This document shows positions 45,291 to 57,400 of a stretch of 64,000 nucleotides of DNA, in pieces (position 1 is the stretch's first letter; every line of letters starts with the position of its first letter). The stretch is from NCBI GenBank assembly GCA_949317995.1, contig OX439038.1:33564613-33628612 (forward strand), in the 5' to 3' direction. Origin of the DNA: Acholoe squamosa (taxonomy: Eukaryota; Annelida; Polychaeta; Phyllodocida; Polynoidae). Under the pieces are notes generated by a model, which saw only the letters and a program-made list of their open reading frames with translations, did no database searches and was not told the DNA's origin. The translations under genes and the position numbers were made by a program.

Positions 45291-45799
45291 CTAGAAGGAA
45301 GTCCTTTGGTTGTCACGGAGGGGCTTCAACCATACCGCACAATGGCTGTACCTGAGTACAAACACGAATATGAAACCGAAAAGGAAGACACCAGCGAAAC
45401 CCCACAGCTTAGGGGTGAGCATCGCAAGGTAGCGAAATAAGCCAAAAACTCCAGACAGCGAGACCTCAAAGAGTTTCTCATGTAAACCCTGGTCATATAT
45501 AACACAATAGAGGCACAACATTACCATCAGGAACAGCCCCTTGCACAGGATAAATGCAAAGGCTAATGATATAAAGCGCCAGATATTGATTCGAATTGGA
45601 GTGGTTCCAATCCTTGTACGTCTCCTTGCTAGTCTGGTCCTGTCAAGTCTAGACACAATGCGTGAAAGTTGGTGTTTGGGAGAAAATATCTCTGGGTAAG
45701 AAGAAGGCAGGGGGTGTCGCATATATTTGTTGTTCTTTTCCAAACGATGACGTCTGTTGTAATCTTCTGCTCGGTAGAATTCCACCAAGCCATTAATTT
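45291..45799 (-). CDS. RNF180: RNF180-like E3 ligase, last exon (codons 442-610)
   Basis: The exon starts after a TTTGCAG acceptor (rc 45800-45808), phase 1, and ends in a stop at 45291. Residues 443-482 include EINGLVEFYRAEDYN and HPLPSSYPEIFSP, which resemble the conserved post-RING block of vertebrate RNF180 (Rines) with its PLPS motif. A basic stretch (about 493-512) leads into two hydrophobic segments, about 516-543 and 572-592. Vertebrate RNF180 is a C-terminally anchored ER-membrane ubiquitin ligase; a second hydrophobic stretch here suggests a hairpin or two-pass anchor. The exon is intact. Confidence 0.88.
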
Positions 45800-46196
45800 C
45801 TGCAAATAGAATATTATATATTACACTTACTCCATTCACGTTTACAATGTATAATTATGAGTTGTGCACCACAATAAAGTATTTTTTTCCCTCTTAGGTA
45901 AGCAAATAGATATGTTGCAATTTGGGTCCCTTCCCTTTGCAGACCTCAACCTGATTCACCATTAAGTCATATAGTGTACCGATAATTAGAATTTTCTTGC
46001 GATTGAGTCGCGTTAGATTACTGTCCACAACAGATAACTGTATTCTTTTTTCATATACCACATTCCCTGAATTTAAGTGCTTTACATATCTAACAATAGC
46101 TGTAAATTATCTGCAATGACTTATGAGAAATAAATTTCTATTCAACTGAAAAGCCTCGCACAAAACTCAAAGTAATTGAATGAGCCCAAAACCTAC
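45800..46196 (-). other. RNF180: RNF180-like intron, 397 bp
   Basis: It runs from the GTAGGT donor (rc 46191-46196) to a TTTGCAG acceptor. No repeat or gene inside. Confidence 0.85.
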
Positions 46197-46428
46197 CTTT
46201 GTTTGGGTTGCAGCTTTCAATTGGGTCACGGCACACAGGGCATGTGGTATGTCGCATGGAATCACGGCTGCACTTAGCAAGATGACGAAGGCATGGTTCA
46301 CAGAACACATGACCACATGGACTCAGCGAGTGAGCATTGTAAAAGACATCAAGGCACACGGGACAGCGCAGTAATGTTGGCACCTCATCGGGCATCCCCT
46401 CCCCACTATCATCCATTTCATCCAGGTC
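46197..46428 (-). CDS. RNF180: RNF180-like E3 ligase, RING exon (codons 365-441)
   Basis: This 232-nt exon lies between a CTAG acceptor (AG at rc 46429-46430) and a GTAGGT donor. It enters in phase 0 directly after codon 364 of the upstream exon and leaves in phase 1. It encodes a C3HC4 RING, with CPVC at 386-389, CGHVFCEPC at 402-410 and CPVC at 427-430. CLDVFYN and [11 protein letters not shown] match the RNF180 pattern CLDVYFN and FCEPCLRTLAK. The RING recruits a ubiquitin-charged E2. An acidic linker precedes it. The RING exon is separated from the upstream exon by a 14.7-kb intron filled with the Gypsy-2 element and minisatellites. Confidence 0.92.
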
Positions 46429-46599
46429 CTAGATACAAACAGATTTTGTTAATCTCATAAGAAAAATGAATGGGCTGCAAATGCCAGCAACGATTGAAAC
46501 AAGAGACAAGATTGAAATGGTATAACCTACGAGTTCGAGGATGTAGAGCAAGCTCTAGCCCTTGTCTCTGCATCCAAATGTAATTGGAACATTTTGGAA

Positions 46600-47057
46600 G
46601 GGTAGTGGTGGAGAAAAGCTAGATAGTGTAAGTTCAACACACATTTTTTACAGTGTAGGAAGGGTGGTGTAGGAGGGAAGCTAGACAGTGTAAGTTCAAC
46701 ACACATTTTTTACAGTGTAGGGAGGAGGGTGGTGGAGAGAAGATAGACAATGTAAGTTCAACACATATGTTTTTTACAGTGTATGAAGGGTGGTGGTGGA
46801 GAAAAGCGACACAGTGTAAGTTCAACACACAATTTTTACAGTGTATGAAGGGTGGAGAACCTAAACAGTGTAAGTTCAACACACATTTTTTTACAGAGTA
46901 GGGAGGGTGGTGGTGGAGAAAGGATAGACAATGTTAGTTCAACACACATTTTTTTACAGTGTAGGAAGGGTGGTGGTGTAGAAAAGCTAGACAGTGTAAG
47001 AACAACACACATTTTTTTACAGTGTAGGAAGGGTGGTGGTGGAGAGAAGCTAGATAG
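46600..47057 (-). repeat. about 62-bp minisatellite, left block
   Basis: Seven or so units of the form GTGTAAGTTCAACACACA, TTTTTTACAGTGTAG, GGTGGTGGAGA, AGCTAGA. The same array resumes at 59065-59600 on the far side of Gypsy-2, so the retroelement landed inside it. Confidence 0.9.
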
Positions 47058-47425
47058 TGTAATGTTTTGAGTTCTTATATAACTTCGGTTGAGTTCGAGA
47101 TATGTTAATATTGAGCAAAGCCAGACAAGTTAGCTTGGGTTAGTGCAACCGGCACATATTTATTCAGGAGTCACATGAGTTTAAAGTAGTGCTATAAGGA
47201 TAGCTCGGTGCTCAGCAGGTGTTGCTCTGGCTGTAGCCAGAAGCCGACTGAACTCCCTACGCAGTCCCAGGTAGGGAATGGAGCAGCGACGACCAGTGCT
47301 GCCACCACCCCATAGTGACCAGAGATCGAAGCGACCTCTGGTCCTACTGGTGGTAACCGCACCGACTGACCTGCCCTCTCAAATAGGGAGCTAAAACCAT
47401 ATAAGACGCTCCACGAGCGCCTACA
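47058..47425 (-). repeat. Gypsy-2 3' LTR (368 bp)
   Basis: Read on the minus strand it begins TGTAGGCGCTCGTGG and ends CATTACA. A TATA-like CTTATATGG lies near the start and a polyadenylation signal AATAAATATG further in. A G-rich polypurine tract GATGGGGGTAG precedes it (rc 47426-47436). Apart from its last 90 bp it is almost identical to the 5' LTR. Confidence 0.88.
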
Positions 47426-47729
47426 CTACCCCCATCAGCTATGACTAGGGTAGAAAACACATAGGAAATAGTCTAGAAACTACAATAGGGTTCAAGGTAA
47501 GTATTTACACAATGATAAAGTGGAGTGAGATATATATTAAGTAAGTAACACTATGAACATGTGAAATAACAAACCTAGTAGTAAATATACTACTTCAAAG
47601 TAAGATACACTTTAACTTCGAGGGTGTGTAAGGTTAAATTATACAACAGTAGTTTGAAAGAACAACTATTACATTAAACATGTTACAAGTACTTGGTTTT
47701 AAACAAGCATTATGAGATTATAATACTTA

Positions 47730-47864
47730 GGCCACACCAAAAAAATAAGTTGGTCTACGGATTTTTGTTTTGAAAAAATGGTGCGAGTAAGCGAATTTTT
47801 TTTTGTATTTCCAAAAATATGGAGAGGGAAATCTGTAGACCAACTTATTTTTTTTGGTGTGGCC
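47730..47864. mobile_element. palindromic MITE Z, copy 2 (135 bp)
   Basis: The ends GGCCACACCAAAAAAATAAG and inverse are flanked by TTA (47727-47729 and 47865-47867). It is inserted in the 3' part of Gypsy-2. Confidence 0.85.
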
Positions 47865-48017
47865 TTATGTACACTTTTTCCCGAAAAAGAAAAATTTTAG
47901 AACTCACGTATGAGTTACCTTTTTTAGATTTTTTTTTGGTCAGCTCATCAAACTGATTTTAGTTTTATACAATAATATTGAAAGAATAAAGTTTCTATTT
48001 ACACACTTATCTGACTA

Positions 48018-48250
48018 CCGTAATCTCCCGCGTAGAAGACGCGTCCTCTACGCCAAACAAATGCCTTGTGCGTCTTATAGGATTTTCTGAAGTTCGGGGT
48101 GCGTCTTATACGAGGGGTAATTTTACTATAGAAATGTACTAATCTTACAAATTCCATCCTTAAAATGTGCGTCTTATACGCGAAAATGCTTCTGCTGATT
48201 TTGGGGTGCGTCCTATACGCGCAACGCGTCTTCTACGCGGGAGATTACGG
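48018..48250. mobile_element. element W, copy 3 (233 bp)
   Basis: The ends CCGTAATCTCCCGCG and inverse are flanked by TA. It has exactly the same length as W copy 2 and similar sequence throughout. It is inserted in Gypsy-2 downstream of its last open region. Confidence 0.85.
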
Positions 48251-48837
48251 TATGTTATATATTTGAACACGGACGGTGAACTTCAAAGTGACTTAGAGAT
48301 ATATGAATATAGTACCATAGTGAGATACCACACCTTCAAGTTTGGTTTACAGATCAAAGGTACATAATACTGTAATTCAATGTCATACACATATGCTATG
48401 TTATGAGATCAACTCATTTATGCATAGTTAAATAGTAGAAGTCACTTTTCAAAATTATTATACATAGATGTATAAGTGTAATACAATGTTGGCAAGTTCG
48501 AACCCATCCTTTAAACAGTAATATGTAATAATAATATAGTTAAAGATGGCCCAGTGTAGTGGGTCCATCTGTACAATAATAGTTAGACTTCAAGTGTCTT
48601 CGTATTCATATCACTGCTTGTCTGCAGATCCATTTGGCGTGTAGGTCGAACTTGGCGGTGGCAAAAAATGTTATGTTGTGCCCTGATGAAGGTGGGAAGA
48701 TGTAGCTCATCGAAGGCGATTCGAGGCTGCATCCGTCCGGTCATCAAGGCCATCACTGCATCGGTCGGGGTCTAGGTAAAGAATTCCAACTTAGAAAAGA
48801 AATTACCTTTAAGTTGAATCGGTGGTGAATCAGTTAT

Positions 48838-51052
48838 TTATCTTAAAGTTTCAATGGCACAGGCCTGATCAGACTTCAGACTTTCTGGTATAGTACCTGT
48901 CGGTTTATCAGACCTAGCAGACGAAGCAGAGCCCGCTGCAGCACTTGGTCCGGACCTGGGATTCAGTGACTTAGATGGTCGATTCTGCGATTGCTGTTTC
49001 ATCAGTAACTCGAAGGCAGACTCAGGTGTGCCATCACATTCAGAGAAGAGGCACCCGAAAGCCCCCATGAACTTAGTGTCCATGAAGTCCATTTCTCACT
49101 TTAGTTTCTTAAGTTTCAGATCACACATGCCATTCATATTGGCAGCTTCCCTCAGATTCTGGTCTGCAGTCTGGCGATCTTCATCAACTTTAGCATATGC
49201 TTCTGTTGTGATCCGCTTAGTCTCTCTTCGCTGTATCTCATTAAGGCATTCAAATACGCCTTCAGTCATACTGCAAGGATAAGTCACGCTCTGGTTCAGA
49301 TGGACTGCTGACATCGTTTTTTTATGTAATCATCTGGATCCTTGACTTCCAGGTCAGTTGCTTTTTGAACCCTATGGAGAATAGGTCGCCAATACATTCC
49401 GGCAGAAGACGGTGGTGGTGGTGTAGAAGAACTATCTCCACCACTGGTGAAGTCGGAATGTGCAGAGCTCGTAGTCGCCATACTCGGAGTTGGGCTGGAA
49501 TAGACGGTGGTTGGTTCGGGTCTGTCATGGCCACCTCCCTTCCAGGGCCGGGACGTTTGGCCTTTGCAATCGGTGCTGGGTTCGAAAGTGGACCCATTGC
49601 TCCTTTGGTCTTCCCACCAGCAGTCACTACCTGTGACTCCTTACCGGGGGTCGCAACTGTCTGAAGGGCAGGGAAATCATCATTCCTCCTCTCACATCTG
49701 ATGACTTGTGCAGCGGTATGCACGGTCTGGCCTGTCTCAGTTGTTGTTACTGGCGTTCGAGATTGGTCTGCCCGACCTCGAACCCATTCATTGTATGTAT
49801 ACTGGGTCCCTGACCTGAGCCAGGTCAGGAAGTCACCAGCATTCGATTGTCGCATCACTACCTGCGACTCCTTACCGGGGGTCGCAACTGTCTGAAGGGC
49901 AGGGAAATCATCATTCCTCCTCTCACCTCTGATGACTTGTGCAGCGGTATGCACGGTCTGGCCTGTCTCAGTTGTTGTTACTGGCGTTCGAGATTGGTCT
50001 GCCCGACCTCGAACCCATTCATCGTATGTATACTGGGTCCCTGACCTGAGCCAGGTCAGGAAGTCACCAGCATTCGATTGTCACATCAGAGGGGAGAATT
50101 GTTCCATACCTCGAGGACCAGTCTGGGACATGATCTCATCGAGGGCTGGAGATCGTTTCCTCTCCGAAGTTTCTGGTGGTGCAGGTGACTGCGATTCGGA
50201 TCTGGATCTCTTCTTTTCCTTCTGGCGTGGATCAACCCCGGGGTGGGGCTTCTCTTTGCTGTTCTTATACAGGGTATCCCTGTCCTTTCTCATGACCTTC
50301 ACCTCCCAGTGAGTTTCAGGTGTCATGTCGAATCTGTGAGACTTCACATTCCTCGTAAAGTAGGCGTCTTGTTTGCCTTCAGACACATGGCAAAAGTACT
50401 CAGTTGTAATGAGCAACTCATTCCTTTTGCTTCAGGTCATACCATGCATTCATAAGGTTCAAATGCAGCTTATGGACTTTGGCCATGGCGTCCTCGGCCT
50501 TCAGTCCATGCTTCTTTACTATGTGCTCGGTTATAGTAAAGGCGAACTCGAATTTGCTCGTCCTCAGCGATCTCGTCGACTACCTGAGTCAGTGCGTCAC
50601 ATCTCATTTGCAGGTCCATGGCGATACAGTCTGGTGGCAGACCCTTATCTCCGAGCATCCAAGGAGCGATCCATCGGTCTTTGCCCGAAGCGGTATGGAT
50701 GTACCCCTTCATCACATTAATCCATCCTCTCAATGTTCTCTAGTCCTGGGACAGTGACTGGCACTTCAAGAATGGCGTCAACTGATTCAGGGATGACTAC
50801 ATGCACTCTGGATTCAGCACCTACGATCAACAGAACTTCGGAACGGTGACTTGATCCTTCGGGGTTCGGTTGTGCTGGTGTAGAACCATCGGTTGCTGTC
50901 ATGATTGTTTCGACAATGGCTTCTGAAGTGTCCATTGCCTCCTCAGAGTCGGTGGCTGGGACAGGGTGTCCCTCGGGGTCGGTGTTTAAGGTCGCCGTAA
51001 CCTGGCTCTGGGCCATCATAGTAGCCCAAGAGCAGTCAGTCCTTTTCTCCAC
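48838..51052 (-). pseudogene. Gypsy-2 extra open region downstream of integrase (function unknown)
   Basis: A chain of minus-strand frames (51052-50717, 50733-50470, 50416-50081, 49954-49322, 49314-49096, 49092-48838) covers 2.2 kb between the integrase end and the 3' LTR and looks like one protein broken by small indels. The first part is Thr/Pro/Glu rich (TEDSEEAMDTSEA-like composition). The middle has charged Ser/Lys/Arg tracts (KEKKRSRSESQSPAPPE). A 77-codon unit is tandemly repeated at 49625-50086. There is no signal peptide, membrane segment or envelope-like motif, so I do not call it env. It could be an extra Gag-like or regulatory ORF carried by this element family. Confidence 0.5.
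49625..50086 (-). repeat. 231-bp tandem duplication inside the extra ORF
   Basis: Two direct copies (49625-49855 and 49856-50086) differ at only a few bases. 231 bp equals 77 codons, so the duplication keeps the reading frame. Each copy encodes GKESQVV, GDFLTWLRSGTQYTYNEWV and VHTAAQVIR. Confidence 0.9.
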
Positions 51053-51493
51053 ACTCCTTATTAATTATTAGTATTATTCGATACACCGCCTCACTCAAGA
51101 ATTAGTTAAACAGCAGTGGAAACTTCCACCAAACAAAAGCATGTCCGTCTCCTACGGATCGGGACGCTTGCTATGAGCAACAATGGGTGCACAACAACCC
51201 TTAGCGCTTCGATGCGATGCGTGTAGGGGGGACTGCGCCACTCCAGTTTTTAACCGGCATGCAACCTTTCCCGCCGCGGCAAGAATTGGTAATACGTCAG
51301 GCAGCACCTGTCGCAGTTCGAGGATTTTTCTCGTTGCGTTGCGTGTACCTACACTGTTCATATCATCGGGAGTTTAACAGAATCGCATGCAGTATCCTAC
51401 GTGCATGCCAGCTTAGCTGTCTGTTACCCACAGGAACCATGAATGGGGCACTTCAGTGCACCTGACCCTACTTCGAGTCAGTCTCAAAGTATC

Positions 51494-52900
51494 TCAACTT
51501 TCATTAACAAATAACATTACACAATACAGGAATATATACACTTGTTGTGTACCAGGACTTAAGTAACGGCAGTCCTCAGGGCAAGTCTGTCTTGGGCTGA
51601 GCCTCTCTCCTACTCGACATTTCTTTTTCAACCCAGAAGTCTGAGGTGGTTTATCAGAAGATACCAGCGTCCTCTTCCTACCTCTACTTCTGTGTCCTAG
51701 CGAGACATTTTCCTTGTGATCAGATTTTAGATTCACATCAGTTCTCTTAACCTTTTTCCTCGAATTGTTTTTCGTTCCAGTTCTCTTAGAATTCTTTTTA
51801 TTTAATTTTACACCTTTATGCGATGTTTTTAAACAATTTTACAATTTCAGGCAATGTCTTTAAACATTCTTGTCTCATAAGGATCTCATCTTTCTCTCTA
51901 TTCCATCTCTCAGATAGTTCCTTACATTCAGCATTAGCAGCTTCTCCTCCTCTCCATCGTCGTAGTTTACAGACGTTCGATTTATTAATTTTACCCGTGG
52001 GTAAACTTAATATCGTCATGGTTGACTCAGAAATACTTTTTGTCACTATATGAGGGCCATCCCACCCTGAAACCAATTTCTTAGATAACAAGGGTTCATG
52101 GATTCAGAATACTTTATTGCCAACATTAAAATGTCGGTGCTTCAAATTAGTGTCATAACCAATTTTCTGCCAGCGAGCACTTCTCATTAGTTCAATTCCA
52201 ACTAGCTCATAAGCTCGTTTGAAGTGTTCTCTCAGTGATTCTACAAAACATTACTGAGCATGGGACTTCAGAACTAATCCCAACTACACCATACACCAAG
52301 TCTGCAGGCATAATGATATCCTCGCCAAAAGGTTTGGAGAGCAGTTCGCCGAAGCATGTACAGTGCTATTATAAGCATGTACTACGAAATCGCATTGTTC
52401 ATCCCAATCATCTTGGCACGAATTTACCAAGGGTTTCAGGACTTGAATCAATGTTCTATTGAATCTTTCCACCTGGCCATCAGACTGAGGTCTGTATGGG
52501 TTAGTTCGAGTTTTACATCTTGCCAAATAATGACACATCTCCTGCCATAGGTTTGACTCGATTTCTCTTCCTTGGTCACTATGCATCATTAGAGGTGCGC
52601 CTAGATGTAGGACCCATCCTCTGACAAATGCACTAGCACAAGTAGCGGCTTTGTGATTGGGCAGTGGGAATATACGAGTATATTTCGTGTAGTAGTCCGA
52701 AACTAACATCATGCAAGTGTTTCCCCGAGGTGTGGGTTCCAGTCCACTTATGATATCAATAGCTATTTGGGCGAAGCTTACCCCGAACAGTTCTTGCATC
52801 AAGGGCATTTTGCCCATACCGGAGCCGGGTTTGTTCTTACCACATTCGGGGCATGTTAGACCCATCTGGTAAGATCGCTACTCATTCCAGGCCAATAATA
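51494..52900 (-). pseudogene. Gypsy-2 integrase
   Basis: The frame 52865-52284 carries part of the zinc domain (CPECGKNKPG) and the catalytic core. The core has Asp in IAIDIISG, Asp in HSDQGREIE and Glu in SDGQVERFNR, the D,D-E set of retroviral-type integrases. The frame 52091-51816 gives the C-terminal domain (KLVSGWDGPHIV, CKLRRWRG). A basic tail follows at 51736-51494. The frames are split by indels near 52280 and 51815. The core itself looks well preserved. Product role: insertion of element cDNA into host DNA; this copy cannot make an intact protein. Confidence 0.85.
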
Positions 52901-53089
52901 GCGCCTGGAGAGACGTTCGAGTGACCTCTTCTTCCTGAAATGTCCACTTGTTTTGTGGCCATGACAGAAATACATAATGTCCTGTCAGAACCCCATAGAA
53001 AGTGCCGAAATTTCTTAGTATACACCACCACAGCCAACAACGCACGTTTAGTGGTGCAATAATTTTTTGCGCTTTATTCAAAGTATTAC

Positions 53090-54101
53090 TAGCAAAAGCA
53101 ATGGGAACCTCAACTCAATCTAGCCCCTATGCTATCATTGCCGGCATCGGTATCGAGGATGCAATGCCCATCCGAAGTTGGATATTTCAACACTGGCGTA
53201 TTTGCACACAAGTCCAATGTGCAAGTATCTGTAAAGGATAACTTACTTAGGAATAGTTCAGGATAAAGTCTCTATAGTATGAGCAAAAGCCCAGGAAGGA
53301 TCGAATCTCCCTGGCATTTTCAGGCTTAGCCCATTCTGAAACTGACTGAAGTTTCTCAGGGTCGGCTTGTATGCCGTCAGGTGTTATAATTCAGCCTAAA
53401 TAAGTAATAGATGTTTTGAACAAATTACATTTTTAGGTTTAAGCTTTAATCCATTGGCTTGGATTTGTTTCAAAACCAGTTCGAGGTTGTTAGCACAATC
53501 CTCAAATGTTTTTTCAAATACGACAATGTCGTCAAGATATACCAGAGAGCGTTCCTATAAAAGATACTCAACATGGTCTCCATCATGGCTTCGAACGTTG
53601 CTGGCGCATCACACAACCCGAACAGTAATACATTATATTGGAATAGTCTCATATGGCTCGAAAAGGCTTTTCTATGTCCTCAGGTTTCAATCCAATTTGC
53701 CAATACCCGGACTGTAAGTCTAGGGTACAGAAATACTTATTCCCTTCGAGAGAGTCCGAAGTTTCATCTATCCTAGGTAAAGGATAAGAATTCTTCTTAG
53801 TTAAATCGTTGAGCTTTCTATAATCCACACAGAACCTTATAGTTCCGTCTTTCTTCGTAGTCATGCAAACAGGACTAGACCAAGGGCTAGTACTAGGTAC
53901 TATAACCCACTCCTTCAATTGATTAAGGATTTGCTTCTCTGCTTCGAGTTTCTGTTTCAGAGGCAACCTCCGATAAGGAATCTTAAAGGGTTTAGCATCC
54001 CCAGTATAAATGCTGTGTAGAACTTTATCAGTCCTACCCACCGGACCTCCATCCTCCCTGAAGGCAGGGAAATAGTCTGTCAACAGATTTCGAAGTATCA
54101 T
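53090..54101 (-). pseudogene. Gypsy-2 reverse transcriptase and RNase H
   Basis: The frame 54101-53649 has the N-terminal polymerase motifs: WSSPVCMTTKKDG, CVDYRKLNDLTKKNSYPLP and LDLQSGYWQIGLK (first catalytic Asp). The next frame (53652-53470) contains LLFGLCDAPATFEAMME. The YLDD catalytic box is present at about 53535 in a third frame, displaced by an indel. RNase H is reduced to fragments around 53240-53100, including CILDTDAGNDSIGARL. At least three frameshifts make this a pseudogene. Confidence 0.85.
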
Positions 54102-54148
54102 TTCTCATCAATGTTGGTCAATGAAGAGTCACAAACAAGCTTGTCCAG

Positions 54149-54978
54149 CTAGTCAGTCAACTTCTTATTGGGTATTGGGTCTGCTTCGCTTTCGAAGTGG
54201 GCTTCGGAAATGTATTCAGTTAGGGACATTTGCCCTATATGTTCACTCTTATGTAAATAGATAAGGTCCGATCCTCGTTTTGTCACTGGGATGACTGTCC
54301 AAGCTCCATTACCAACCAGAGTATCCACAGATTCCAATCTTAAAGAACTCAGCCTCTCCTGACTAGGTTCAAACACCGCGTTGGCATCTTTGAACGCTAA
54401 GTTCGAGGAGCACAACACGTCACAAGTAGTTCCAGGAGGAATCTTCACAGTCTGCACTACCATAGCAACGGAAGACACATGTCTCAACACACAGCAGATT
54501 TCACAGTTGTATGGATGCCTGACTTTCAACAAACTATGCCGTGGGTCCAACATGGCGCCATACAAGTCCAGCCCAATTATTCCATCATCACTGATTTCGG
54601 CAATGGTGGGGCACATGACGAAGTCATGCCCACCCATTCCGATTTGTATGAAGGTTTTACCAAAAGTCTGCATGCGGCTACTGTCACACCCACTTGGAGT
54701 GCATCAGGCTTACCCGACATCGGTTCGAAGAACTTCCTGGAGATGGACGAACGGCTGGCACCAGTATCTATCAAGAATTCCCCGACCTGTTCCTTCACCG
54801 ATACAGTAACGTACCATCTTTTCCCTCCTAGGGGGAGAGGATTCTCAGCAAATCGAACCTGTTCTTCAGAGTCACCAAGCTCCCATCTATAACCTGTCAA
54901 GAAAGCTAAACATGGATGGTCTGGGGGAAGGTGTGTCACACTCACCTGGGCCAGCTCTCCTGACCTACCTTTCCTCAT
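54149..54978 (-). pseudogene. Gypsy-2 aspartic protease region
   Basis: The frame 54978-54577 contains FLIDTGASRSSISRKFF, the active-site DTGAS motif of retroelement proteases, about 70 residues in. The frame 54673-54149 continues with ISDDGIIGLDLYG, the usual ILGLD-like second protease motif, and leads toward reverse transcriptase. Confidence 0.8.
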
Positions 54979-56371
54979 CTTCGATGCAGGATTTCTCCTT
55001 CCGGCTTCGGATCCCCTGATCCGCCGTCACATCGAAGCTCCCGGCCCCGAATGGAGTGAGGGGATCCTTCTCACTTACCAGACTCCTGGGAGGAATTGGC
55101 TCTTTGGACAGTTCAATCTTGTCGTTTCCGGTATTCTGGCAGTTCCTTTCAGGGATCACATCTTTTGCCCTTAATGTGACCCCCTCATTCTCACCCTCTT
55201 CGATAGCCGTAACACGAGCAAGTAACACTGCAACCGAGATCAATCCACCCTCTGTCGGGGTCGTCTCATGGTCATGGCTTCAGTAAAAGTTTTAACCCTT
55301 TCTTCCATCATCTTTGTCACATCCATTTGTGATGGGGTTGCCACAGTGGTGGTAGCATTAGACGCTGTTGAAGTGGGTACCGAGGAAGACCTCAGACCTT
55401 GAGGATTCACTTCTTCCATAGGGGTGGATTCAGTTTTGGGTCGGACATCCTGATTAGGGACTTTCTTACTAAACATTCGTCGAGGTATATATTTCCTCTT
55501 CATGTCTCGTTTGACCATCTTCTTCTTCGATCTCTATCACCTCAACATCCGAATCACCCCCATTGGCCTGATGCATGGAAGAGACAAGACCTGTACGGGC
55601 CATAGCGGTAGCAGCTGCCTTCATGGGGACTTTACCCGCCATTAAGGTTCAAACTTTATCAAAGTCGTCTATTCCCTCAAAAAGGTCCGTCAGCCCGGCA
55701 TTCGTCCCTTTCCAAGCTGCCATGGCGGCCTGTTGCTGTTCCTTGTCTCTCAATCCTTGTATGAATTGAGGTAACAGATCGTTGATGAAGTACTCCTCAT
55801 TCAAACCGACACTAGGACGGGCTTTATGCAGCAGGGTCTGCAGCTCAAATCCGAAAGCTCTGAAAGTCTCATGAGGCTTTTGGGGTCACTTCCTAAAAGC
55901 CATCATAGAGTCCTCGGTTACCAAGTTATACAGAAGTACACTTGCAAACTCCACCAGATCTGTGAAGGTGCCACATTCGTTGTACACCTCGTTCCATTTG
56001 GCCACTGCAATCTTGCCTGGTCCAGCCTTCAAACATCTGATCAGATGTGGCAGTGCCTCTTCAGGCGACCATGGGTTACAACTCATGTCATCTGTGAAAT
56101 TCAAAAACCATTCCTTCCATGTGGTGGTCTCGTCGTAGGTTTTAGGAATGATGGCCACTCTTCGAGCAGCATTGCTGGTGCGTACCAATTTTCCAACTTG
56201 GCTAACACTCCAGTCTCGAATCGTTTTTCCATTATGGGCACACCCTGAAGTGTTTGAAGATTGATTCAGCAGATCATCAAGGGTAGCTCGAGATCGGCTT
56301 CTGCTTCCAAAAGTTCCCCTAGTGGCACCTGTCATCCCACCATTGGACCTTGAAGCTCCCCCCGGTAGCAC
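54965..56371 (-). pseudogene. Gypsy-2 gag capsid part and gag-pol linker
   Basis: The frame 56371-55886 holds a capsid-like segment (YDETTTWKEWFLNFTDDM, LPHLIRCLKAGPGKIAVAKW). The next stretch (55870-55640) continues it in another frame with FELQTLLHKARPSVGLNEEY and LLPQFIQGLRDKEQ, typical of Gag from animal Gypsy elements. The frames 55518-55240 and 55243-54965 form a low-complexity linker before the protease. No clear CCHC knuckle was seen. Several indels. Confidence 0.7.
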
Positions 56372-56543
56372 CCGAAGTACCTCCTGTGGCTCCTTGGTTC
56401 TGATTGTTTCCAGCTCCTAATTCACGTGGAGAGGAGTCGTCTTCATACGAGATGTCGTGAGCTCCATCTTCACTGGTACGAACTGTGTCCGGACCCTGAT
56501 AGGATCCACCAGTTTCATCAGTGTAGGCTCCCAAAGTAACACC

Positions 56544-57400
56544 TCAGACACTAAATCTCAGATTTTTATGTCCACCACCATCAGATTTATGTCCAGCTTG
56601 ATACACACCATCGCCGGTGACATTCACCCTAGCATTGTCATTGATGAATGGATCGTAGTCAGGTAATCTATGTCTCACCAGGGCATCTGCAGGTGTCGAA
56701 GTTGTCATTGGTGCCACACCTTTGACAAATGTCTGATCAGAAGGTATCTCTCCGTCTTCCTCAAACTCTTCTAAATCAGCTTCATCAGCCACATCACAAC
56801 CTAAGGTTGCAGTAGTATCTGTATGAAAAGAATTTTCATTGGTGTCGATATGAACATCTTCAATATTCGAATTATCGTCAACTGTTAGTTGGCATTTCAT
56901 GGTGGACTGTGTTGCCAGTTCATGTTCCGCTGTAGTCAACTTTGGTGGTGGTATCGTATTCTCTATACCTGCTATATAACAATCTAGAGCATTCTTTTTC
57001 TTAGTTAGCTGGGCTATCTGTAAACACAGCTCTTGCTGGTGAGTTATTAGGTCCTCATTATTGTCCTTTATTTCCAGCATTAGCTGTTCATTGTCTTCGA
57101 TCATAGCATTTTGAATCTGTACCAACTTTTCATTCTCAGTTTTTCTAAGGTCAATGTTTTTTTTATTTTATTCTCTTCAGCTAACAATTGGTTGCGTTTC
57201 TCCTCTTTATCCCTCTCCCATTGTTCATGCTCGATTTCTAGTCTGAGTTTCTCGTTTTCCAATTAGGCTCTAGTTAATTCTAGTTTCTTTTGGATAACCA
57301 GACACTCCTTCTCGAGAGATTTATTTCTAGCTTCCTTATTTTCTACATTTTGTTCAAGATTGTTCAAAGTAAAAAATAAGATTTTTTTTTTTCATTTTCG
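56544..57400 (-). pseudogene. Gypsy-2 gag N-terminal coiled-coil region
   Basis: The minus-strand frame from about 57400 to 56544 (one stop and one frameshift near 57150-57265) encodes long charged heptad-like sequence. Examples are NKSLEKECLVIQKKLEL, EIEHEQWERDKEEKRNQLL and IEDNEQLMLEIKDNNEDL. An acidic stretch follows (EDGEIPSDQTF). A coiled coil of about 130 residues ahead of the capsid would promote multimerisation. The stretch 57401-57800 upstream contains more broken frames of similar composition. Confidence 0.6.

Noticed and set aside
48838..51052. Envelope gene of an endogenous retrovirus in Gypsy-2
   Set aside because: No signal peptide, membrane anchor or furin-like site in the frames; composition is low-complexity and charged.
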